From: Labrenzia sp. PHM005
GTDB taxonomy: Bacteria; Pseudomonadota; Alphaproteobacteria; Rhizobiales; Stappiaceae
NCBI RefSeq assembly: GCF_006517275.1
Contig: NZ_CP041191.1
Span: 3,157,001-3,221,000, forward strand
Direction: 5' to 3'
Length of the DNA stretch: 64,000 nt
Position 1 is the first letter of the stretch. Each line of letters opens with the position of its first letter. Positions 44,752-54,313 of this stretch are shown piece by piece. Both the position numbers and the translations under genes were made by a program. The notes below the pieces were generated by a model, which was not told the origin of the DNA, did no database searches, and saw only the letters and a program-made list of their open reading frames with translations.

Positions 44752-45984
44752 TCATGCAACTGGTTGGAGCCTTTTGCGGCCTTTGACCAATATGGAGACT
44801 ATAATCGCCATGTTCAGGACGTTCCAGGCAATGCCATTGAGGAACGCTGCGTTATAGGAGCCGGTCAGATCATAGATCCAACCAGAGAGCCATCCGCCAA
44901 GCGCCATGCCGAGAATTGTCGCCATGATGACAAGACCGACCCGTTGTCCAGCTTCGCGTGCGGGCAGATACTCGCGCACAATCACCGCGTAACTGGGCAC
45001 AATCCCTCCTTGGCTCAAGCCGAAGATCAGCGAAATCAGGTAGAGCGACGCCAGCCCATTAAACGGAATGAACAAAAACAATGCAGCGCATTGCAAGACT
45101 GAGCCGATAAGCAGTGTTCGTACACCACCAATTTTGTCGGCCAGAACACCGGAAACTAATCGGCTGACAACACCAGCGGCTGTCATGATGGCAATCATGT
45201 CTGCACCGGGCGCAACGCCATATCCAAGGTCGACACAATAAGCAACGATATGAACTTGGGGCATCGACATGGCAACGCAGCACCCAATTGCGGCAATCAC
45301 CAGGAGCGTTTGCAGGGCTTGCGGTGACAAGCCAGTCGAGACTTGCCCAAACGGCGTGGTTTCAGGCGTGGTACTGAAGGCTGTCTCTGGCGGAGGGCGG
45401 CGCAAAAACAGAGCGAGCGGGATCATGCTGAGGAGGCAGATTACCGCGATCAGCAGATAGGTTTCGCGCCAGTCATTGGTGGCAAGATTCCATTGGATCA
45501 GGGACGGCCAAACCACACCCGCGAGGTAATTGCCACAAGCCGCACAGGCGACCGCAAGGCCGCGGCGCTTCACGAACCAGTGGGAAACATCCGCGACCAG
45601 CGGGCCAAAGGTCGCCGAAGTCCCCAGACCAATCAGGACCCCTTGAGCAAGCGAAAAGCTCCAAATGTCCGTTGAGAGTGCAGCGAGCGCAAAGCCTGCG
45701 CTCAAGAAAAGAGCCGAGGCGATCACCGGGGGAACAATCCCGTACCGATCGACAAACCGGCCAAGCAGATAGTTGCCAAGGCCGAACCCGATCATCGTCA
45801 ATGTGTAGGGAAGGGCGGCACCGGCCCGGTCGATACCGAAATCAACCTGGACAGCAGGCATCACGATCACCACGGCCCACATGCCTGCACCGCCAAGCGT
45901 GCTCAACAGAATCGAGATGGCCAGCCTGAACCAGGCATAAGAACCATCGGGCATATAGGGATCAGTGGCGTTTGCGACGGACAT
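44752..45984 (-). CDS. MFS transporter (monocarboxylate-porter-like)
   Basis: Major facilitator protein of 410 residues with about 12 hydrophobic helices and a central cytoplasmic loop rich in Pro and Thr (near residues 190-215). The N-terminal DGSYAWFRLAISILLSTLGG and following GMWAVVIVMPAVQVDFGIDR are the features of the monocarboxylate/OFA-type branch. Loop motif GRFVDRYG (near 75) is the usual MFS A-motif relative. Substrate unknown. The gene stands alone. Confidence 0.9.
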   Translation of the reverse strand: MSVANATDPYMPDGSYAWFRLAISILLSTLGGAGMWAVVIVMPAVQVDFGIDRAGAALPYTLTMIGFGLGNYLLGRFVDRYGIVPPVIASALFLSAGFALAALSTDIWSFSLAQGVLIGLGTSATFGPLVADVSHWFVKRRGLAVACAACGNYLAGVVWPSLIQWNLATNDWRETYLLIAVICLLSMIPLALFLRRPPPETAFSTTPETTPFGQVSTGLSPQALQTLLVIAAIGCCVAMSMPQVHIVAYCVDLGYGVAPGADMIAIMTAAGVVSRLVSGVLADKIGGVRTLLIGSVLQCAALFLFIPFNGLASLYLISLIFGLSQGGIVPSYAVIVREYLPAREAGQRVGLVIMATILGMALGGWLSGWIYDLTGSYNAAFLNGIAWNVLNMAIIVSILVKGRKRLQPVA

Positions 45985-46114
45985 TAGCGGTTCTCAAGGA
46001 CAGGGACGCCAACCTGCCTATCAGGTCCGCTTACAAGCGGCCAATCAATATCTGTGCAGTGATCAACAAGCGTTGTGAATGAGAGTGGACTTGCCGGGAA
46101 TGCCGATAGGCCTG

Positions 46115-47005
46115 TTACTGTGCTGATCCTGCATGACCACAGATGGTGACAAGCTCTCGGTTCTCCAGCTCAAAGACGGCGCAGTTTTTTCTGAGTTGCT
46201 TGTTATCTACGACGTGTCGGGCAATCGGCGAAGGGAGAATTTTTCGGCCGAATTCCTTCAAGACGCCTTCGTCAAACCCTACAATCCGTAAAATCCTACG
46301 GGTGTTTGAAGGGACGATGAGATCCGGCAAATCATCGCTGTTGTAATGGATTGTCGCGCTGAGATTTTGCTCCCGCGCCCCAATTTTGTGATTGGAAAAG
46401 CCGCCAAGCGATGCTTTTAGCCTCAGCTTTGTGCCATGCCACTCAGCAAAATAGAGTGTTCCTCCGATATGCGGCGTTTCCACAAAAGCAATCTGGGATT
46501 GGCCGGTTCCTGCAAAATCTCCAATTCCAGCTATGTTCAGCCACCGGTTTGTTTTGCCAATGGCACGAGAGCTCGCCAGTCCCGTCAAGACACCATCCCG
46601 AATGCCGTAAACAGCAACACTTCCGCCAGCATTTAGATAAGAGCGAATTGTGATGACTTCGGGTTGGCCGTCGTTGTCCAAATCCGAAAGCCTGGGTGTT
46701 CGATCTTCAAAAACCTGATCCTCGGGTAAGAAAACTGAGTAGGTCTGATCGTTTGTTTTCAAGTGAAGAGATGCTGCCTCAACAGCATCGCCCAAAATCC
46801 CGTGCCGATAGCGGGTTGTTGGAGACCCATACCACGCAGAATAGGATTTGTTCTCCAAGTCGAGGCGCGTGATCCCGCCATCTGGTAACCGTTCGTCCGC
46901 CCAGCTCGGGCGCAAAAGAACGAACGTCAAGAGCGACACTCTGAAGAATACCGCCAAAATAGTTTGGATAGTCACGGCCGTTGTATCTCTTGTTTGTCCG
47001 GGCAT
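46115..47005 (-). CDS. FG-GAP/VCBS-type repeat protein, secreted
   Basis: Predicted extracytoplasmic protein of 296 residues with a signal peptide (about 10-36, ending RPSWAD). It carries repeats of the integrin-like propeller type: LSDLDNDGQPEVITIRSY near residue 105, IAGIGDFAGTGQSQIAFVET near 165, and a NSDDLPDLIVPSN segment near 220, each with a calcium-loop-like DxDxDG relative. It starts directly behind the stop of the regulator gene (TAA then ATG), so the pair is one operon. Function unknown. Confidence 0.82.
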   Translation of the reverse strand: MPGQTRDTTAVTIQTILAVFFRVSLLTFVLLRPSWADERLPDGGITRLDLENKSYSAWYGSPTTRYRHGILGDAVEAASLHLKTNDQTYSVFLPEDQVFEDRTPRLSDLDNDGQPEVITIRSYLNAGGSVAVYGIRDGVLTGLASSRAIGKTNRWLNIAGIGDFAGTGQSQIAFVETPHIGGTLYFAEWHGTKLRLKASLGGFSNHKIGAREQNLSATIHYNSDDLPDLIVPSNTRRILRIVGFDEGVLKEFGRKILPSPIARHVVDNKQLRKNCAVFELENRELVTICGHAGSAQ

Positions 47006-47812
47006 TTACTCTGCCGTCTGAATGTTTTCAGCTTGCTGGCCGGTCTTCAAAAGGCAGGCTTCTGTGGCTGTATCCATAGGCACCATCAATTCAACTGTCA
47101 TGCCTTCGATAACCGCATCCTGCACGGATGCTAGCTGGCCAAGAAGAGAGGTTAATCGAAGGGGAGTGCCATCGGGGCCGGAGAACTCGACAGGGACAAA
47201 CACCGGAACTTCTGTCCGATCGTTTTCCTCAAGGCCGTCAAGAAGTCCATCCAGACGTGCTTTTTCCAACAACTCCGCCAACTCCGGGTCTACAGCTGCT
47301 TCCCTATAAAGGCGGGCAGCAAATATGGGAGCGGCTTCTTGCCAATTAAGAACCCGTTCGCGAAAGATCGGCGAGAGAAAAATCTGGAACAAATTTGGCG
47401 GTTTGTTCTGCGTTTCAAAAAACTCGCTCAAAAACAGTGTGCCGGGGAGATTCGAGCGCAGAATTGTCCATCGTTTGTCGAGGACAAATGCAGGAAATGG
47501 CCAATTGGCGAGAAGGCGCTTCTCGATCAAATCGAGGGCGTCCAAAACATCAGGAGAGTCTTCTGCGCGGCTTTTGTAAGGGCTCGTAAAACCGGCAGTT
47601 TCATAAAGCACATGGCCGCGCGCAACGGATAGAACCAATTCGCGTTCAATCCTCTTCACCATGAAAGGGCTTGGCCGGGCGCGGCCAGTTTCAAGAAAGG
47701 AGATGTGGCGCTGGGTTGAGCCCAATTTGTCCGCCAGCACCGCTTGGCTCAACCCACGTTCGCGACGGAGCGTTTTTAAGGTGCTGCCAAACGCGTTTGT
47801 TTGAGTGTTCAT
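47006..47812 (-). CDS. XRE-family regulator with MmyB-like ligand-binding domain
   Basis: DNA-binding protein of 268 residues. An N-terminal Cro/CI HTH (about 8-65, LKTLRRERGLSQAVLADKLG) is followed by a MmyB-type sensor domain (about 80-250) with VLDKRWTILRSNLPGTLFLS, the pattern of the regulators that sense fatty-acid-like ligands. The typical KRSNPHLF-like part is diverged. It reads directly into the FG-GAP gene and is divergent from a MAPEG gene 117 bases away, which it may control. Confidence 0.9.
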   Translation of the reverse strand: MNTQTNAFGSTLKTLRRERGLSQAVLADKLGSTQRHISFLETGRARPSPFMVKRIERELVLSVARGHVLYETAGFTSPYKSRAEDSPDVLDALDLIEKRLLANWPFPAFVLDKRWTILRSNLPGTLFLSEFFETQNKPPNLFQIFLSPIFRERVLNWQEAAPIFAARLYREAAVDPELAELLEKARLDGLLDGLEENDRTEVPVFVPVEFSGPDGTPLRLTSLLGQLASVQDAVIEGMTVELMVPMDTATEACLLKTGQQAENIQTAE

Positions 47813-47929
47813 AAACTGCGACCTGAGTTCTGTACGAATTTTCTATTCCCTCTGAAGGAATTGAATGCGGATCCCAGAACCGTAGGCTCCGGAACAGCAG
47901 GCAACAATTCACTTTAGCTGGAGATATAG

Positions 47930-48313
47930 ATGACCACCTGGATCTTTGCCGTTCTTGCCCTTCATCTGGCACAAATCTATTTGAGCGCGGCGATGTATCT
48001 GCCGACGGAAGGGCTGATGCGACATGCGGGCGGGCGGGATGAAATGCCTGCGAAGGGGCTGATCACGGGCCGGGCCGACCGAGCGCTCAACAACATGAAA
48101 GAAAACCTGCCGTTCTTCCTTGTTCCTGCACTTCTTTCCTATGTTGTTCCAAACACAAACACCGAACTTGCCGTTCTGGGTGCACAGGTATTCTTTTGGG
48201 CCCGGCTGGTGTTTGTCCCTGCTTATCTCAGCGGCATTCCCGGCCCAAGGTCGATCGCATACTCGGTTGCGCTGATCGGCAATCTTATGATGTTCTGGGC
48301 GCTGATTGCCTAA
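47930..48313 (+). CDS. MAPEG family membrane protein
   Basis: Four-helix inner-membrane protein of 127 residues of the membrane-associated eicosanoid/glutathione-metabolism superfamily. Conserved parts are the Arg-rich RADRALNNMKENLPFFLVPA segment near residue 45-65, the key glutathione-binding-like region, and ARLVFVPAYLSGIPGPRSIA near the C-terminus. GGAG precedes the ATG at 47930. Bacterial members have uncertain roles in detoxification. It is divergent from a MmyB-type regulator. Confidence 0.92.
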   Translation: MTTWIFAVLALHLAQIYLSAAMYLPTEGLMRHAGGRDEMPAKGLITGRADRALNNMKENLPFFLVPALLSYVVPNTNTELAVLGAQVFFWARLVFVPAYLSGIPGPRSIAYSVALIGNLMMFWALIA

Positions 48314-48357
48314 TGACCCAGGATCGCATTTCGACAGGCCTGCCTACAGGAAGCTGT

Positions 48358-49092
48358 TCACTTTGCGTAACTGTCGACAATTTGCCAGAATCGCGGGTCC
48401 CGCCAAACTTTTGAAACAGCTTTGGAAATCCGGCCTTTTAGCGCGGGATCAATGTCCCGATTTGCTGCAAGCCATTGCACACCATGAGACATGGGGGCGC
48501 CGATGATCAATTGGTGCGGATCGCGGCCCCTCTTCTTAGCCATGTAACTGGCGCGCATGGACATCGTGTACCAGGCATCGATGCGGCCAGCATGCAGCAT
48601 GTCTGACATTTGTTCAGCGCTTGCAATTTCAGTTAGGTTGGTCAGACCGTTTCTCTTGAGAATATTTGCACGGTAGCTGCCAAGGTGGACGCCGATGGTT
48701 TTGCCTTCCTCAACCGCCATCTCGAAACTATCGATTCGCTTGTCCAAGGTAACGAAGGCACTCTCGGTGTAGAGAAGAGGCGCGATGTAGGTGAACTTTT
48801 CGCTGCGTTTTCTGGAATAGGCGAGGGAAAACAGCAGAGAGCCCGGTGTGTTTTCCGCCAGAATTTGGGCCCGTTTCCAAGGAGCAAACCGGACATCAAG
48901 TTCAAGTCCCGCTTCTTCTGCCACAAGCTGCATAATTTCGACCGCAATTCCTTGTTCTTGCTTGTTTATGGAAAGCGGCGGCAGGTAGCCTGTATAGGCA
49001 ATGATCTTATTATGACTGTGAGCAAGCGCTGACCAGCTCAGAAACACACAAATTCCCGCCAGAACGGAACCTAGGATCCGAAGAATAGACAA
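48358..49092 (-). CDS. Periplasmic solute-binding protein (SBP_bac_3)
   Basis: Binding protein of 244 residues with a signal peptide (about 1-25). The mature part opens IIAYTGYLPPLSINKQEQGI, then AVEIMQLVAEEAGLELDVRF and APWKRAQILAENTPGSLLFS, the order typical of family 3 binding proteins. The start is a TTG at 49092 with AGGGGA about 7 bases upstream. No transporter genes are near. It may feed a remote importer or act in sensing. It converges with the MAPEG gene. Confidence 0.88.
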   Translation of the reverse strand: MSILRILGSVLAGICVFLSWSALAHSHNKIIAYTGYLPPLSINKQEQGIAVEIMQLVAEEAGLELDVRFAPWKRAQILAENTPGSLLFSLAYSRKRSEKFTYIAPLLYTESAFVTLDKRIDSFEMAVEEGKTIGVHLGSYRANILKRNGLTNLTEIASAEQMSDMLHAGRIDAWYTMSMRASYMAKKRGRDPHQLIIGAPMSHGVQWLAANRDIDPALKGRISKAVSKVWRDPRFWQIVDSYAK

Positions 49093-49255
49093 GTGAAATC
49101 CCCTGATTGTGCTCTTTCTAATCAGGACATTTAACAGTGTCTCTGTAACGGAAACCTAAACAACTGACGGAAAGTTCTAAGATTTACTAGAACCTGGCGC
49201 TTGGTCGGCGAGTCCTTCGGTTGAGGAAATGGGATTTTTTCAATCTTGAAGTGTG

Positions 49256-49672
49256 TTACGCTTTGCCGTCTGGCTGGAACTGCATTGCGTGGCCATTCAT
49301 GCAATAGCGCAATCCGGTCGGTGCGGGGCCGTCAGGAAAAACATGGCCTAAATGCGCGTCGCACCGGTTGCAGCGGATCTCAGTGCGGATCATCCCATGA
49401 GAATGATCTTCGATTTCTCGGATTGCATCAGGAGTTACGGCTTGGAAAAAGCTAGGCCAGCCGCACCCGGCGTCGAATTTCGTGTCTGAGAGAAACAATG
49501 GCGCGTTACAGCAGACGCAGTCGTACCGCCCGGTTTCGAAACTGTTCCAATAGGGACCGGTATAGGGACGCTCTGTGCCCGATTGCCGGGTGACATAGAA
49601 TTGCTCCGGTGTCAGCTGAGCCATCCATTCTGCGATTGGTTTCCTGACTTTATTGCCTTCGTCCTGGCTCAT
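49256..49672 (-). CDS. msrB: Peptide-methionine (R)-S-oxide reductase
   Basis: Reduces the R form of methionine sulfoxide in proteins, restoring oxidised methionine. The 138-residue protein keeps all key parts: two zinc CxxC pairs (Cys52/Cys55 and Cys101/Cys104), the GWPSF segment after [16 protein letters not shown], and the catalytic Cys124 in [13 protein letters not shown]. The region normally reading RYCINSASL has diverged to RYCMNGHAM, but the Cys and Asn remain. Length is normal for a stand-alone MsrB. Gene stands alone. Confidence 0.97.
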   Translation of the reverse strand: MSQDEGNKVRKPIAEWMAQLTPEQFYVTRQSGTERPYTGPYWNSFETGRYDCVCCNAPLFLSDTKFDAGCGWPSFFQAVTPDAIREIEDHSHGMIRTEIRCNRCDAHLGHVFPDGPAPTGLRYCMNGHAMQFQPDGKA

Positions 49673-49745
49673 TTTTTTTCCTCAGCAATTGTTTTGAAAG
49701 CACATAAGTAAATGGTTGTGTGCTGACAAGAGCGCAATTACTCGG

Positions 49746-50723
49746 CTATAGGCCAAGAACGCTCATGGCTGATTTGACCCGGTTGCCGCCTTCCTGACGG
49801 GCTTGAAAGACACAAGTTTCAGCCGTAGCCAGAAGAAATTCGGAGCTTTCTGAAATGCCTTTATGATCGGCGACAGCACAAGCGGAGCCGACAGAAGCAG
49901 TCACCACGCCGTCACCTGCAGCGTTATCTGGGTTTGGGATACCTAAATCCTGCACAGCAACCTGGATATAGGCACTGATCGTTTCAGCACCCAACTCATG
50001 CGTGCGAGGCAAAAGCAGGGCAAATTCGGACATCGCAGTGCGGGCGGCAACATCGGCGGGGCGCCGTGCGGTGTCTTTCAACATATTCGCTACTTTGGAT
50101 AAGCAGTCCTCGGCAGCGCTTGGCCCGTATTGTTCGGAAAGCGCATCAAATTTATCGAGCGATACCTTGATCAGTGTCGTGTGGGTTTTTTCACGCAGGG
50201 CAACAGCCCATTCCCGTTTTAAGGAATCCTCAAAAGCCCTCCGGTTGAAAAGACCGGTCAGCGGATCAGTTTGTGTTGCCGCTTCTAAAAGCCCTTCCAG
50301 CTCCTTCCGTCGGGCTATATTTCGGAAAAAGACCGCAAATGCCGTCGGCTGTCCGGTGTCGTCTTCCAAAAGGTGTGACGTCACCTCTGCCCAGACCAGT
50401 GTCCCAAAGGCTGAGCGAAGTTGAATTTCTGCATGTGGAAGCTGGGTTTCAAAGTCTGCGCTTCCGGCCAAGATCTTATGAACAACATCAGCATCCGGAT
50501 TGGGTGGACCAAGATATACAAGGTCACTTAGATGCTCTTGTAGCTTGTCTTTTCCCCAGCCGAATAGACGTTCTGCAGCCGGCGAAACGAACATGATTTC
50601 GCCTTCGAGTGTCAATTGAAGAACCGCTTCGCTGCTCAGGCTAATCAATCGTTCAAAATTAATGCCCGGTCGCTGAGAGGACGCTGCTCCGGATGTGTTG
50701 TCTCCGTTGTGGTCCAAAGCCAT
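49746..50723 (-). CDS. PAS-GGDEF protein with degenerate active site
   Basis: Cytoplasmic signalling protein of 325 residues. A PAS domain (about 22-130, GEIMFVSPAAERLFGWG) is followed by a short PAC linker and a GGDEF domain (about 150-320) starting DPLTGLFNRRAFEDSL. The signature GG(D/E)EF near residue 230 reads AMSEF, so diguanylate cyclase activity is very unlikely. An RxxD inhibitory-site motif (RPAD) lies exactly five residues before it, as in active enzymes. This combination is known from cyclic-di-GMP-binding receptors. Start at the ATG at 50723. Gene stands alone. Confidence 0.9.
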   Translation of the reverse strand: MALDHNGDNTSGAASSQRPGINFERLISLSSEAVLQLTLEGEIMFVSPAAERLFGWGKDKLQEHLSDLVYLGPPNPDADVVHKILAGSADFETQLPHAEIQLRSAFGTLVWAEVTSHLLEDDTGQPTAFAVFFRNIARRKELEGLLEAATQTDPLTGLFNRRAFEDSLKREWAVALREKTHTTLIKVSLDKFDALSEQYGPSAAEDCLSKVANMLKDTARRPADVAARTAMSEFALLLPRTHELGAETISAYIQVAVQDLGIPNPDNAAGDGVVTASVGSACAVADHKGISESSEFLLATAETCVFQARQEGGNRVKSAMSVLGL

Positions 50724-51139
50724 GCTTAGCCTCGCTCATATCCCGCTGACAACGCTACGACAGTAATGAAAGTGAACGTTATTCAAGGCGTTAAATCAAG
50801 AGGGCTTTGTGGTCCGATTGCTACTGGTCAATTCTTCTCCGAAGAACATATAGGGCTCTACAGCCGGTGCTTACAGGAGCTTTGGCGGCTTTTTCGGTCG
50901 TTGGCGACAAAGTGAGTCAAATTTTAAATACTTTTGTAGAATGGTCCGAAAACACCAGGGAAAACAGTTCTTTTGCGCTTACCAAGCATAGGAACAAAGG
51001 GGCAAAATGTCTTGAAGGGCACACTCAAAATACCTAAGACATGTGCGCATCTCTTTGGCTCGCTATTATCAATGGTATGGGTGTTGATTCGCCAATGTCC
51101 ATTCTGGCTGTCCCATCGTAAAACTAACGAAAGACCAGC
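50724..51139. other. Intergenic region upstream of the Mrp operon
   Basis: About 416 bases between the PAS-GGDEF gene and mrpA, which diverge. One short frame at 50807-51037 has no family pattern and I do not call it. The region should hold promoters for both directions. No striking repeat or riboswitch is seen. Confidence 0.55.
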
Positions 51140-53512
51140 ATGACGCCTGCAGTAACCGACGAGACCACGCTTCTGGCTGTGTTAGCGCCGTTCGCGGCCG
51201 CTGCCGTTGCTCCTATCCTGACCAAGTGGTTCAAGCACAATGCCGCCTGGCCTTTGGCTGTAATTCCTGCGATGGTCTTTCTGCATTTTTGCGGATTTGT
51301 CGGGCCGGTGTCACAAGGGGAAACTTTTGTCGCAGCCGTTGCCTGGGCTCCGAGTTATGGCGTGAACTTCTCCGTCTATGTAGATGGTTTGTCGACGCTT
51401 TTTGCCCTTCTGATATCGGGTATCGGAACCTTTATTATCCTTTATGCAGGCGGATATCTGAAAGGTCACCCGCAGCAAGGGCGGTTTTTCTCGTTTCTGT
51501 TCCTATTTATGGGCGCCATGATTGGCCTGGTGCTCGGCAACAATCTGATCTCGCTGTTCATCTTCTGGGAGCTAACGTCCATAACGTCGTTCCTGTTGAT
51601 TGGCTTCGATCACTTAAGAGCGGCGTCGCGCCGAGCGGCAATCCAGGCGCTCGTGGTGACCGGGGGCGGTGGATTGCTGCTGCTGGCGGGCTTCATCCTC
51701 ATCATTTCGGCGACCGGCGAGATCGAAATGTCGGTTCTTCTGTCGTCACCGGATATTATCAAGGAGACAGGCCTTTATCTGCCGATCTTCCTTCTGGTGC
51801 TTGGCGGAGCGTTCACAAAATCCGCACAGTTTCCATTCCATTTCTGGTTGCCGAACGCGATGGAGGCACCAACTCCGGTTTCCGCGTTCCTACACTCTGC
51901 CACCATGGTGAAGGCCGGTGTCTATTTGCTTATGCGCATGCATCCGCTGCTGGGAGACACAGCGCTCTGGACAACGGTTTTGCCGCTTTTTGGCGGCATC
52001 ACCTTGCTTGTCGGCACGATCCTGGCGGTCCGCCAGACAGATCTGAAGTTGATGCTCGCCTATACGACCGTTGCCTCGCTTGGCCTCTTGGTCATGCTGA
52101 CCGGGACCAGCTACGAAAAGGCCTTGGAAGGGGCGGCCCTTTATTTGCTGGCGCACTCGCTCTTCAAAGGGGCGCTCTTTATGGTCGCAGGCACCATCGA
52201 CCATGAAGCCGGCACAAGGGACATTACCAAATTGGGCGGATTGCGCTCAGCAATGCCTGTGACCTTTGCTGCCGCGTGTCTTGCTGGTTTGTCGATGGCC
52301 GGATTGCCTCCATTCATTGGCTTCATAGCCAAGGAAGTCCTCTACTACGGCACTTGGGGCTGGCCGGAGTTTGGTATTCTGATCACAATCACTGCGGTTT
52401 TGGGCAATGCCTTGATGCTGGTAATCGCTGCAGCTGTTGCGATCAAACCCTTCTTTGGTCCGAAGATTGAAACACCAAAACATGCCCATGAAGGTCCCGT
52501 TCTGCTGTTCGCCGGTCCTGTTGTCCTGTCCGTCACGGGGCTTGTACTGGCTTTCATGGCTCACACGACCGGGATTTTGTTTGTCGGGCCGACCTTGTCG
52601 TCTCTCGTTGGAACATTCACGCAAGTTGATCTGCATTTGTGGCCAACCAAGATCAATGCACCGTTGATCCTGTCGTTGATCACGGTTGTCACCGGTGCTG
52701 TGCTGTTTATTCAACTCGACAAACTGAGAGCGTTGGTCGCGGGTGTTCTGACATCCATTGGCTGGGGCCCCGACAAGGGCTTTGACCAAGTCATCGCAAG
52801 CATCGTTTCCTTCTCGGGCTGGCTGACCCGCCGTCTGCAGAACGGTAAAATGCAGACTTACATGTTCATGACATTCGTCTTTGCCGGTTTTGCAGTTCTG
52901 TTGCCTGGTTACCTGACCAACAGTTTCCCAGCCATGCCCAAGATTCCGGACTACCGATTCTATGAGTGGGGCATTTTTGCGATTGCCGTGATGGGCCTGA
53001 TTGCGGTCTTGATCGCCAAAACGCGTCTGACGGCGATTGTGTCGCTCGGAATTCAGGGGTTCGCGGTTGCCGTCATCTTCATGTTGTTCGGTGCGCCGGA
53101 TCTGTCGTTCACCCAGTTCATGGTGGAAACGCTTTCTGTGGTGATCCTTGCTCTTGTGATGACCCGGTTGAACCTGTCCCCCAAAGACCCGCGAACCCGG
53201 ATATCTGCCCTGGTGACCGGCGTGATTGCCGCCTCGGTTGGCCTTGGTCTGACCCTGACATTGCTGGCCATCACCCAGCAGCCGTTCGACAGCCGTTTGT
53301 CTGACTTCTTTACTGAATACAGCCGTGCCATTGCCCATGGCCGGAACATTGTCAACGTGATCCTAGTTGACTTCCGCGGCTTCGATACGCTTGGCGAAAT
53401 CGCGGTGGTTGCGCTTGCCGGTCTCTGTGTTCTGGCCCTGATCCGAGTGCGCACAAAGCCGGACAAGCCACAACAGGCAGCTGTCCAGTCTAATCCCGGG
53501 GAGGCTCGCTGA
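51140..53512 (+). CDS. mrpA: Mrp/Pha cation:proton antiporter subunit A
   Basis: Largest subunit (790 residues) of the multi-subunit sodium or potassium/proton antiporter that supports pH and salt tolerance. About 20 membrane helices. The proton-channel core resembles complex I Nuo[21 protein letters not shown], then [20 protein letters not shown] and [20 protein letters not shown]. The C-terminal part is the MrpA-specific extension. It overlaps mrpB by one base. The length is that of a MrpA with separate mrpB. No strong ribosome site precedes the ATG at 51140. Confidence 0.97.
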   Translation: MTPAVTDETTLLAVLAPFAAAAVAPILTKWFKHNAAWPLAVIPAMVFLHFCGFVGPVSQGETFVAAVAWAPSYGVNFSVYVDGLSTLFALLISGIGTFIILYAGGYLKGHPQQGRFFSFLFLFMGAMIGLVLGNNLISLFIFWELTSITSFLLIGFDHLRAASRRAAIQALVVTGGGGLLLLAGFILIISATGEIEMSVLLSSPDIIKETGLYLPIFLLVLGGAFTKSAQFPFHFWLPNAMEAPTPVSAFLHSATMVKAGVYLLMRMHPLLGDTALWTTVLPLFGGITLLVGTILAVRQTDLKLMLAYTTVASLGLLVMLTGTSYEKALEGAALYLLAHSLFKGALFMVAGTIDHEAGTRDITKLGGLRSAMPVTFAAACLAGLSMAGLPPFIGFIAKEVLYYGTWGWPEFGILITITAVLGNALMLVIAAAVAIKPFFGPKIETPKHAHEGPVLLFAGPVVLSVTGLVLAFMAHTTGILFVGPTLSSLVGTFTQVDLHLWPTKINAPLILSLITVVTGAVLFIQLDKLRALVAGVLTSIGWGPDKGFDQVIASIVSFSGWLTRRLQNGKMQTYMFMTFVFAGFAVLLPGYLTNSFPAMPKIPDYRFYEWGIFAIAVMGLIAVLIAKTRLTAIVSLGIQGFAVAVIFMLFGAPDLSFTQFMVETLSVVILALVMTRLNLSPKDPRTRISALVTGVIAASVGLGLTLTLLAITQQPFDSRLSDFFTEYSRAIAHGRNIVNVILVDFRGFDTLGEIAVVALAGLCVLALIRVRTKPDKPQQAAVQSNPGEAR

Positions 53513-53931
53513 TGCGTACGGTCATTTTCCGCACCTTTGCGCCGTATCTCGCTGCTCTGATGGTGTTATTTTCCATCTTCGTTCTCTTGCGCGGACACAA
53601 TGAACCGGGGGGAGGGTTCATTGGTGGCCTCATTGCAGCTTCCGCTCTGGCGATTTTTGGTATTGCCTGCGGTGTTGCCTCCGTGCGGCGGGCCATTGTG
53701 TTTCACCCGATGAGCATTTCCGCTTTTGGCCTTTTCATTGGAGCGCTGGCCGGTCTGCCGTCGCTTGTATTCGGCCAAGCATACATGACCAGTCAGTGGC
53801 TCATCTTCCATCTGGCAGATGTCGAAATCGCCCTGTCGACACCGCTTGTCTTTGATATCGGCGTTTATCTTGTGGTGGTCGGAGCAATTGGGTCAATTGC
53901 CCTTTCCCTGGAAGAAAGGGAGGCGGATTGA
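53512..53931 (+). CDS. mrpB: Mrp/Pha antiporter subunit B
   Basis: Membrane subunit of 139 residues, matching the MnhB domain: about four helices and the signature [20 protein letters not shown] near residue 20-40. It overlaps mrpA by one base and mrpC by one base (TGATG), so expression is tightly coupled. Part of the complete A-to-G operon. Confidence 0.96.
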   Translation: MRTVIFRTFAPYLAALMVLFSIFVLLRGHNEPGGGFIGGLIAASALAIFGIACGVASVRRAIVFHPMSISAFGLFIGALAGLPSLVFGQAYMTSQWLIFHLADVEIALSTPLVFDIGVYLVVVGAIGSIALSLEEREAD

Positions 53932-54308
53932 TGGAAACCATCGTTGTCTACCTGATCGGATTGTTCTTCGCTGTTGCTGTGTATTTGATGATGTCCAGGC
54001 AGATTGTCCGGATGCTGCTGGGCGTCGCGATCCTCGGCAATGCGGTCAATATGCTGATCTTCACCAATGGCCGGTTGACCCGCGAAGTTCCGCCTTTGAT
54101 CCCGAGCCACTTATACACGCCCGAAGTTGCCACAGCGAACCCGTTGCCGCAGGCATTGGTGCTGACGGCCATCGTGATTTCCTTTTCGTTCTTCGCGTTT
54201 CTTTTGGTTCTGGCTTTCCGCGCCTATCAAGAGCTGGGCACCGATGAGGTGGATGAAATGCGCCTGGCCGAACCCGAAAACGACCAATCCCCGCCGCAAG
54301 GATACTAA
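53931..54308 (+). CDS. mrpC: Mrp/Pha antiporter subunit C
   Basis: Membrane subunit of 125 residues homologous to NuoK, with three helices and the motif MLLGVAILGNAVNMLIF near residue 24-40 and NPLPQALVLTAIVISFSFFA near 65-85. I use the ATG at 53931, preceded by AAGGGAGG. It overlaps the mrpB stop by one base and ends six bases before mrpD. Confidence 0.96.
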   Translation: METIVVYLIGLFFAVAVYLMMSRQIVRMLLGVAILGNAVNMLIFTNGRLTREVPPLIPSHLYTPEVATANPLPQALVLTAIVISFSFFAFLLVLAFRAYQELGTDEVDEMRLAEPENDQSPPQGY

Positions 54309-54313
54309 GCTTT

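Noticed and set aside
50807..51037. Short frame in the gap before mrpA
   Set aside because: No ribosome site, no recognisable domain, and atypical composition for this genome.
52247..53338. Antisense frame of 363 codons within mrpA
   Set aside because: Composition is rich in Gln, Asn, Arg and His, typical of reverse-strand shadows of membrane proteins.
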